DNA from: Fidelibacterota bacterium
GTDB taxonomy: Bacteria > Fidelibacterota > Marinisomatia > SCGC-AAA003-L08 > JACNLC01
NCBI GenBank assembly: GCA_024277615.1
Contig: JAJRUW010000100.1
Location: 1 to 59,901 of the forward strand
Direction of reading: 5' to 3'
Length of the DNA stretch: 59,901 bases
Part shown: piece by piece, positions 55,531 through 59,901 of the stretch
Layout: each line of letters opens with the position of its first letter
Numbering within the stretch: position 1 is the first letter of the stretch
The notes under the pieces: model-generated
The model's input: the letters and a program-made list of their open reading frames with translations, nothing else
Database searches by the model: none
What the model was told of the DNA's origin: nothing
Made by a program: the position numbers and the translations under genes

Positions 55531-57225
55531 TTACCAGGCACCTGCTGTTCCGCCTCTTCGGCTGTCGCCCGATACCAGGATCATGTTCGTGGTTGTGTCA
55601 ATTTCAATACAATTCGCTTCTCCAATTGCACTGCGAATATAAAATTGATAGCCTCTTTCGGAAAGCAGTTTGAGTGTTTCCAGAGAAAAACTGTTGTTCT
55701 CGAGTCCTACATAATCCGGCAGCCATTGGTGATGAAAACGCGGGGATTCCACGGCATCCTCAATGTTCATCCCAAAATCAATGACATTTGAGATGATCTG
55801 TGCAACCGTGGTAATAATTGTCGAGCCGCCCGGAGATCCGAGAACGAGTAACAATTCACCACCGGAGGTTTCAACTATGGTAGGTGTCATGGAGCTGAGC
55901 ATGCGCTTCCCCGGTTCAATCGCATTGGCCCGGGCGCCGATAAGTCCGAAATTATTCGGAACACCTGGTTTTGCAGAGAAGTCATCCATTTCATTATTAA
56001 GCAAGAACCCGGCACCGTCAACTGTAATTCCATTTCCGAACCAGCCGTTCAGGGTTGTGGTGACGGAAACCGCATTACCCCATTTATCCACCACTGAGTA
56101 ATGGGTAGTCTCATTTGATTCATTATAGAAAAACGGAAGATCACCATGGCTTACCTTGCTGCTGGGAGTAGCCAGTACAGAGTCCACATCTAACCAGCGG
56201 GTTTTTGCATATTCTTTCGAAATTAATTCATCTAACGGAATGTCAACAAAATCTATATCTCCTAAGAAGTGTGCCCTGTCCGCATAGGCGCGTCTTTCGG
56301 CTTCCACGACATAATGGAGATGGTCAGCACCGTGATAAGATAATGTTCCCAAATCCAGGTTTTCAAGCTGATTGAGGATCTCAGCCAGCACAACACCTCC
56401 CGAGGATGCCGGCGGCATCGTATAAACTTTGTAGCCCCGGTAATCAAAAGTGACCGGTTCCCGCTCAACAGCGTGATAATTTTTCAGGTCTGCAGCAGTA
56501 ATGAGGCCGTCTGTTCTTTGCATACAGTCCACGATCATTTTACCCGTGGCACCTTCATAAAATTCTCTGGGACCTTTTTTACTGATTCTCTTTAAAGTTG
56601 CTCCAAGATCTCTTTGGATCAGCATATCTGAGATTCCAAAGGGCGTTGATTTGGTGAAAATTTTCCGGCTTTCAGAATCACGGGACAAATATTCGGCTTT
56701 CAGATTCAGCCTTTCAGCATCCTGAAGATGAAGTTGGAAACCCTTTTTGGCGAGGTTGATAGCAGGTGAGATGAGTTTTCGCCAGGGCATCAACCCGTAT
56801 TTTTTATGCGCAAGACCGAATCCGTCCACCGAACCCGGAACACCGGCCGCCCAGGAAGTTTCCAGACTTTTCCCGGGGATGACCGCTCCGTCATCGTCTA
56901 AAAACATATCCCTGTAGGCCGCAGCAGGAGCTTTTTCTCTGAAATCAATGGTGGTCACCGTGCCGTCCGCCAAACGGATTACCATAAATCCGCCGCCGCC
57001 GAGATTGCCGGCTGCGGGATGGGTCACTGCCAGGGCAAAACCTACGGCAATGGCAGCATCAACGGCATTTCCGCCTGCTTTCAGAATTTCGATGCCGGTT
57101 TGTGTCGCGAGTTCGCTGGAAGAAGTTACGGCTCCGTTATAGCCGGCAGCATCCGGAACCCGGCCCTGTAACAAGATGATCAGAGAGAAAAAGAAAAAGA
57201 TTTTTTTATACAACAGACAATCCAC
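55531..57225 (-). CDS. ggt: Gamma-glutamyltransferase
   Basis: 564 residues from a GTG at 57225, which overlaps the end of the rnhB fusion by 20 bases; a signal peptide (FFFFSLIILLQG) predicts export. Family landmarks are ILKAGGNAVDAAIAVGFAL, NLGGGGFMVIRLADG, the autoprocessing site before the nucleophile Thr (NETTHYSVVDKWGNAV), SSMTPTIV and LGSPGGSTI. Length is close to E. coli (580). It hydrolyses or transfers gamma-glutamyl groups. Some relatives digest poly-gamma-glutamate, which is notable because a pgs operon lies in this window. Confidence 0.92.
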   Translation of the reverse strand: MDCLLYKKIFFFFSLIILLQGRVPDAAGYNGAVTSSSELATQTGIEILKAGGNAVDAAIAVGFALAVTHPAAGNLGGGGFMVIRLADGTVTTIDFREKAPAAAYRDMFLDDDGAVIPGKSLETSWAAGVPGSVDGFGLAHKKYGLMPWRKLISPAINLAKKGFQLHLQDAERLNLKAEYLSRDSESRKIFTKSTPFGISDMLIQRDLGATLKRISKKGPREFYEGATGKMIVDCMQRTDGLITAADLKNYHAVEREPVTFDYRGYKVYTMPPASSGGVVLAEILNQLENLDLGTLSYHGADHLHYVVEAERRAYADRAHFLGDIDFVDIPLDELISKEYAKTRWLDVDSVLATPSSKVSHGDLPFFYNESNETTHYSVVDKWGNAVSVTTTLNGWFGNGITVDGAGFLLNNEMDDFSAKPGVPNNFGLIGARANAIEPGKRMLSSMTPTIVETSGGELLLVLGSPGGSTIITTVAQIISNVIDFGMNIEDAVESPRFHHQWLPDYVGLENNSFSLETLKLLSERGYQFYIRSAIGEANCIEIDTTTNMILVSGDSRRGGTAGAW

Positions 57226-58180
57226 TTTTTATTCGTTTAATGACCGGTTTCGACCCATAAAATTGCACCGAAATTACATCAAAGCGCGCATTCTGAACGA
57301 TTCCTTTTTCCTGCAGAAATGTACTCGCTGCAGCAATAATACGGTCGCGTTTCCGCAAGTCAATCTGATCCAGCGGGTCTCCCCAGTTACGCCGTGAAAG
57401 CTGGGTTTTGACTTCTGAAAATACAATTTCGTCCCCTTCCCGATGAATGATGTCAATCTCCCCAACCTGAGGGACATTATAATTGAGGTCTAATATTTCA
57501 TATCCCAGTTTAATGAGTCCTCCGGCTGACAGCTGCTCCCCCAAACGGCCGAGTTTCCTCTTATCTTTTAAATCTGCAAAGGTTGGCAGGTATTTTCGCA
57601 CCGGATTGAAGGATTTCCGGTGAATGGGTGTGGCTCCGAAGCTGCGAATGGCTTCGAGATGTTCCCGCGTGCCATAACCCTTATTTTTTTTCAGACAATA
57701 TTCCGGATAGACTTTATCATATTGCAGCATCATCCTGTCTCTGGTGACCTTTGCAAGGATGGAGGCAGCTGCAATGCTGAGGGACCGGTCATCACCATGG
57801 ATGATGCTTTCCTGCTGAAAGCCGGGTAAATCTGCAGGATTTCCATCGACCAGAAGCACTTCCGGACGCATCTTCAGACTGCCCACAGCCCTGCGCATGG
57901 CGAGATAGGTTGCCTGCAGGATATTCAGTTTATCGATCTGCCGCTCATGGACAATGCCAATCCCCATATCTGTGGCTTCCTGACGGATCAAATCAAACAG
58001 CAGCTCTCTTTTCCGGGCACTGAGCTTTTTGGAATCCCTCACCCCGGCCAATTCAATTCCTGCCGGAAGAACGACTGCCGCCGCCACAACCGGGCCGGAC
58101 AGAGGACCTCTTCCCGCTTCGTCGATTCCTGCGATTCTCTGAATTCCCCGGGCATAATATTTATTTTCAAAAGTCAGCAT
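57206..58180 (-). CDS. rnhB: RNase HII fused to a YraN (UPF0102)-type endonuclease domain
   Basis: 324 residues from the ATG at 58180; an upstream TTG at 58213 is less likely. Residues 13-205 are RNase HII: IAGIDEAGRGPLSGPVVAAAV with the catalytic Asp20-Glu21, RDSKKLSARKR, LLVDGNPADLPG and HGDDRSLSIAAASILAKV. Residues about 215-320 are a YraN/UPF0102 nuclease-like domain: LGRLGEQLSAGGLIKLGYEI, VGEIDIIHREG and IVFSEVKTQLSRRNWG, with the D-ExK active site. RNase HII removes ribonucleotides from DNA. The two genes are separate neighbours in many bacteria; here they are fused without linker stops. Confidence 0.92.
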   Translation of the reverse strand: MLTFENKYYARGIQRIAGIDEAGRGPLSGPVVAAAVVLPAGIELAGVRDSKKLSARKRELLFDLIRQEATDMGIGIVHERQIDKLNILQATYLAMRRAVGSLKMRPEVLLVDGNPADLPGFQQESIIHGDDRSLSIAAASILAKVTRDRMMLQYDKVYPEYCLKKNKGYGTREHLEAIRSFGATPIHRKSFNPVRKYLPTFADLKDKRKLGRLGEQLSAGGLIKLGYEILDLNYNVPQVGEIDIIHREGDEIVFSEVKTQLSRRNWGDPLDQIDLRKRDRIIAAASTFLQEKGIVQNARFDVISVQFYGSKPVIKRIKSGLSVV

Positions 58181-58434
58181 TATCTGTGATTTGGAGGCGA
58201 TCCCGTGCAACACAATTAGAACTCTTGTGTGGGACTCCGAAATGAATTATCTCTATCAAATCAACGGATCTGCAGGCTTTGGTGGGATGAACAATATTTC
58301 GCGCCATCACTGCCATGGATTTAGCAGCTTGTGAGACTTTGGCAGATAGTCGTATTTTCTGTCTGAAGACCGGGTAATTCTTCATCCTCTACAGAAGCAT
58401 TTGGGGAAAATTTTAATTTACAAATCATTTCTTT

Positions 58435-59235
58435 ATGAGTTCACAAAAGGGCGCAATGGCAAAGACAATCAACTGGTACAAAGTACTTGACCACAAAGAA
58501 GAGCTTTCTGAGGGGAGGGTCATGACAGTAACCGCAGGAATCAAGGATATCTGCCTGACCCGTTTTGATGGGAAATATACGGCGCTGGAAAACAAATGTC
58601 CTCATCAGGGCGGACCTCTGGGCGAAGGCAGTATCGAAAATGGAATGCTGCGCTGTCCCTGGCACGGCTGGGACTATCATCCCTGTACGGGCCGGCCACC
58701 CGGTGGCTATGATGACGGTCTTGAAATATTCGACCTGAAAATCGAAGATGATGCCGTCTATATTGGACTGCAGGAAAGGGAAGCTCATAAAACGACAATC
58801 TCCGACATCATGGTTGAAACCATGGTAAACTGGGGAGTCAACAGGGTCTTCGGCATGGTGGGTCATTCTAATTTAGGTCTGGCGGACGCACTGCGGCGGC
58901 AGGAGTCAAAGGGGAATTTAAAATATATCGGGATCAGACATGAGGGTGCCGCCGCATTTGCGGCATCCGCTTACGGGAAATTGACAGGCAAGCCCGCCGC
59001 CTGTTTTGCAATAGCCGGGCCGGGATCCACCAACCTGTACACCGGACTCTGGGATGCAAAAGTTGACCGGGCTCCGGTGCTGGCACTTACCGGGCAGGTT
59101 GCAACACAGGTCGTGGGTACCGGTAATTTTCAAGAAGTTGATCTGATCAGAGCCTTTGGTTCCGTTGCCCGTTTTAATCACCGGGTGGAACAAAACAGTG
59201 ACCATGCAGAGCTAATGTCCCTGGCCGTTAAATAG
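58435..59235 (+). CDS. Rieske ferredoxin-TPP enzyme fusion, N-terminal part cut by TAG
   Basis: 266 residues. Residues 13-120 form a Rieske [2Fe-2S] domain with cluster ligands Cys55-x-His57 (CPHQGGPLGEG) and Cys74-x2-His77 (CPWHGWDYHP). Residues about 125-266 are the N-terminal domain of a pyruvate-oxidase/acetolactate-synthase-like thiamine-diphosphate enzyme (GVNRVFGMVGHSNLGLADAL, IRHEGAAAFAASAYGKLTG with the catalytic-type Glu, AIAGPGSTNLYTGLWDA). The frame stops at TAG 59233-59235 and continues. The start may be ATG 58456, which has AAGGG upstream. Confidence 0.82.
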   Translation: MSSQKGAMAKTINWYKVLDHKEELSEGRVMTVTAGIKDICLTRFDGKYTALENKCPHQGGPLGEGSIENGMLRCPWHGWDYHPCTGRPPGGYDDGLEIFDLKIEDDAVYIGLQEREAHKTTISDIMVETMVNWGVNRVFGMVGHSNLGLADALRRQESKGNLKYIGIRHEGAAAFAASAYGKLTGKPAACFAIAGPGSTNLYTGLWDAKVDRAPVLALTGQVATQVVGTGNFQEVDLIRAFGSVARFNHRVEQNSDHAELMSLAVK

Positions 59236-59580
59236 GCCTCTCTAAACCGCGAAGTTTCTCACCTCACTTTTCCCGATGAGATCCAAACCATTCCCGCTGC
59301 AGAGGGTCAAAACCCGACAACCCCCGAAGGAAGGATGCCATCTCTTCAAATTTCGCCCCCGGAAGATGCTTTCCAAAAGGCCCTCAAACTATTGAACACT
59401 TCCCGTCGGCCGGCAATCATAGCCGGGCATGGCGCCCGCTTCTGTATGAAGGAAGTCCTTGCCCTGGCGGAGAAACTCAACTGTCCCGTGATGACCACAT
59501 TCAAGGCCAAGGGGCAGATCTCTGATGCTCATCCGCTGGGATGCGGCGTACTCGGGAGGAGCGGAACCCCCATTGCCTAG
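59236..59580 (+). pseudogene. Rieske-TPP enzyme, middle segment between two in-frame TAG codons
   Basis: In the same frame as the first part. It begins ASLNREVSHLTFPDEIQ, which continues the end of the TPP PYR domain (the typical VHLxIPxDxQ stretch), and then runs through the start of the central domain (RRPAIIAGHGARFCMKEVL, CPVMTTFKAKGQISDAHPL) to GRSGTPIA, where a second TAG occurs at 59578-59580. The segment alone has no function; an ATG at 59335 is the first internal start. Confidence 0.75.
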
Positions 59581-59901
59581 TGGTTTATGAACGAAGCCGA
59601 CCTGTTACTGGTGATCGGAGCATCATTTTCAAATCATACGGGGATCACTCCTAAAATACCCACAATGCAGATCGATTTTGATCCTCTCGCTTTGGCAAAA
59701 TTCCATAAAGTCGATGTACCCGTATGGGGAGATATTGCGATAACCGTCTCCAAATTGAGTGAAAAACTTACAGCGGCGAGTGACCGCTTTGATCACAGAG
59801 CTGAAATTGCCCGGCGAAAAGCCATCTGGCAGAAAGAAAAACAAAAACGCCTGCTGGAAGAAAGAGGCATGGGAATCAGCTCCATCGCCGTCTTAGATGC
59901 C
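59581..59901 (+). pseudogene. Rieske-TPP enzyme, third segment, runs off the right edge
   Basis: Continues the same frame after the second TAG: WFMNEADLLLVIGASFSNH, the conserved GxSFSxxT-type stretch of the TPP central domain, then VPVWGDIAITVSKLSEKL and a charged helical region. The frame is open to the window edge; the TPP-binding PP domain with GDG...NN lies beyond it. TAG stands where the family pattern GxPxASWxxxEADL suggests Ser (my recollection), a single-base change from TCG. Confidence 0.7.

Noticed and set aside
1-59901. Pyrrolysine or general amber recoding to explain internal TAG codons
   Set aside because: No pyl genes or suppressor tRNA in the window, TAG ends at least nine intact genes, and one internal stop is TAA; kept only as an alternative in the findings.

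Overview
The window looks like a chromosomal segment of an uncultured marine bacterium of the FCB group, most probably Candidatus Marinimicrobia (SAR406) or a close relative. This is inferred from combined traits, not from a marker gene: secreted proteins ending in a YPNPFNP-type sorting domain, many C-terminal dockerin-like calcium repeats, a TonB-dependent receptor full of Asp/Gly/Asn repeats, GWxTD and gliding-type lipoproteins, and a PgsB/PgsC/PgsW poly-gamma-glutamate cluster. No rRNA, tRNA, CRISPR array, insertion sequence or phage gene was recognised. Genes are dense, mostly on the minus strand, in long tightly spaced operons.

Layout. 1-4637: the N-terminal 1545 codons of a giant cysteine-rich secreted protein that runs off the left edge. 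5078-7736: sodium/solute symporter and a YCF48-like secreted protein. 8329-17057 (plus strand): dockerin/sorting-domain protein, giant TonB-dependent receptor, HsmA-like membrane protein, PHP metallohydrolase. 17135-30907 (minus): an apparent nine-gene operon that starts with pgsB-pgsC-pgsW and continues through a duplicated-domain protein, an outer-membrane barrel, a propeller lipoprotein, a dockerin propeller protein, an M14 carboxypeptidase and a gingipain-like C25 peptidase. Its leader carries a terminator-like hairpin just upstream of pgsB. 31301-32389: a plus-strand tRNA-queuosine mannosyltransferase homologue. 32398-39591 (minus): gpmI, propeller gene, GWxTD lipoprotein, RecB-like nuclease, transglutaminase lipoprotein, acetyltransferase. 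39833-44467: two secreted proteins, one with three cohesin-like modules. 45305-49484: an ECF sigma factor operon with envelope proteins. 49792-53152: cold-shock protein, unknown small protein, M16 protease. 53397-58180: an RNase HII-YraN fusion, gamma-glutamyltransferase, signal peptidase I and two small membrane proteins, closed by an intrinsic terminator. 58435-59901: a Rieske-TPP enzyme fusion.

Three genes are interrupted by in-frame stop codons with no frameshift: the M14 carboxypeptidase (TAG), the Rieske-TPP gene (two TAG) and the propeller gene (TAA). TAG also ends at least nine intact genes here, so general recoding is unlikely; nonsense mutation or base-call error is the simplest reading.

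The most interesting system is the poly-gamma-glutamate operon: it couples inner-membrane polymer synthesis to an outer-membrane barrel and secreted peptidases behind a possible attenuator, with a gamma-glutamyltransferase encoded 25 kb away. A second theme is a possible cohesin/dockerin-like surface network: seven proteins carry dockerin-like repeats and one carries cohesin-like modules.
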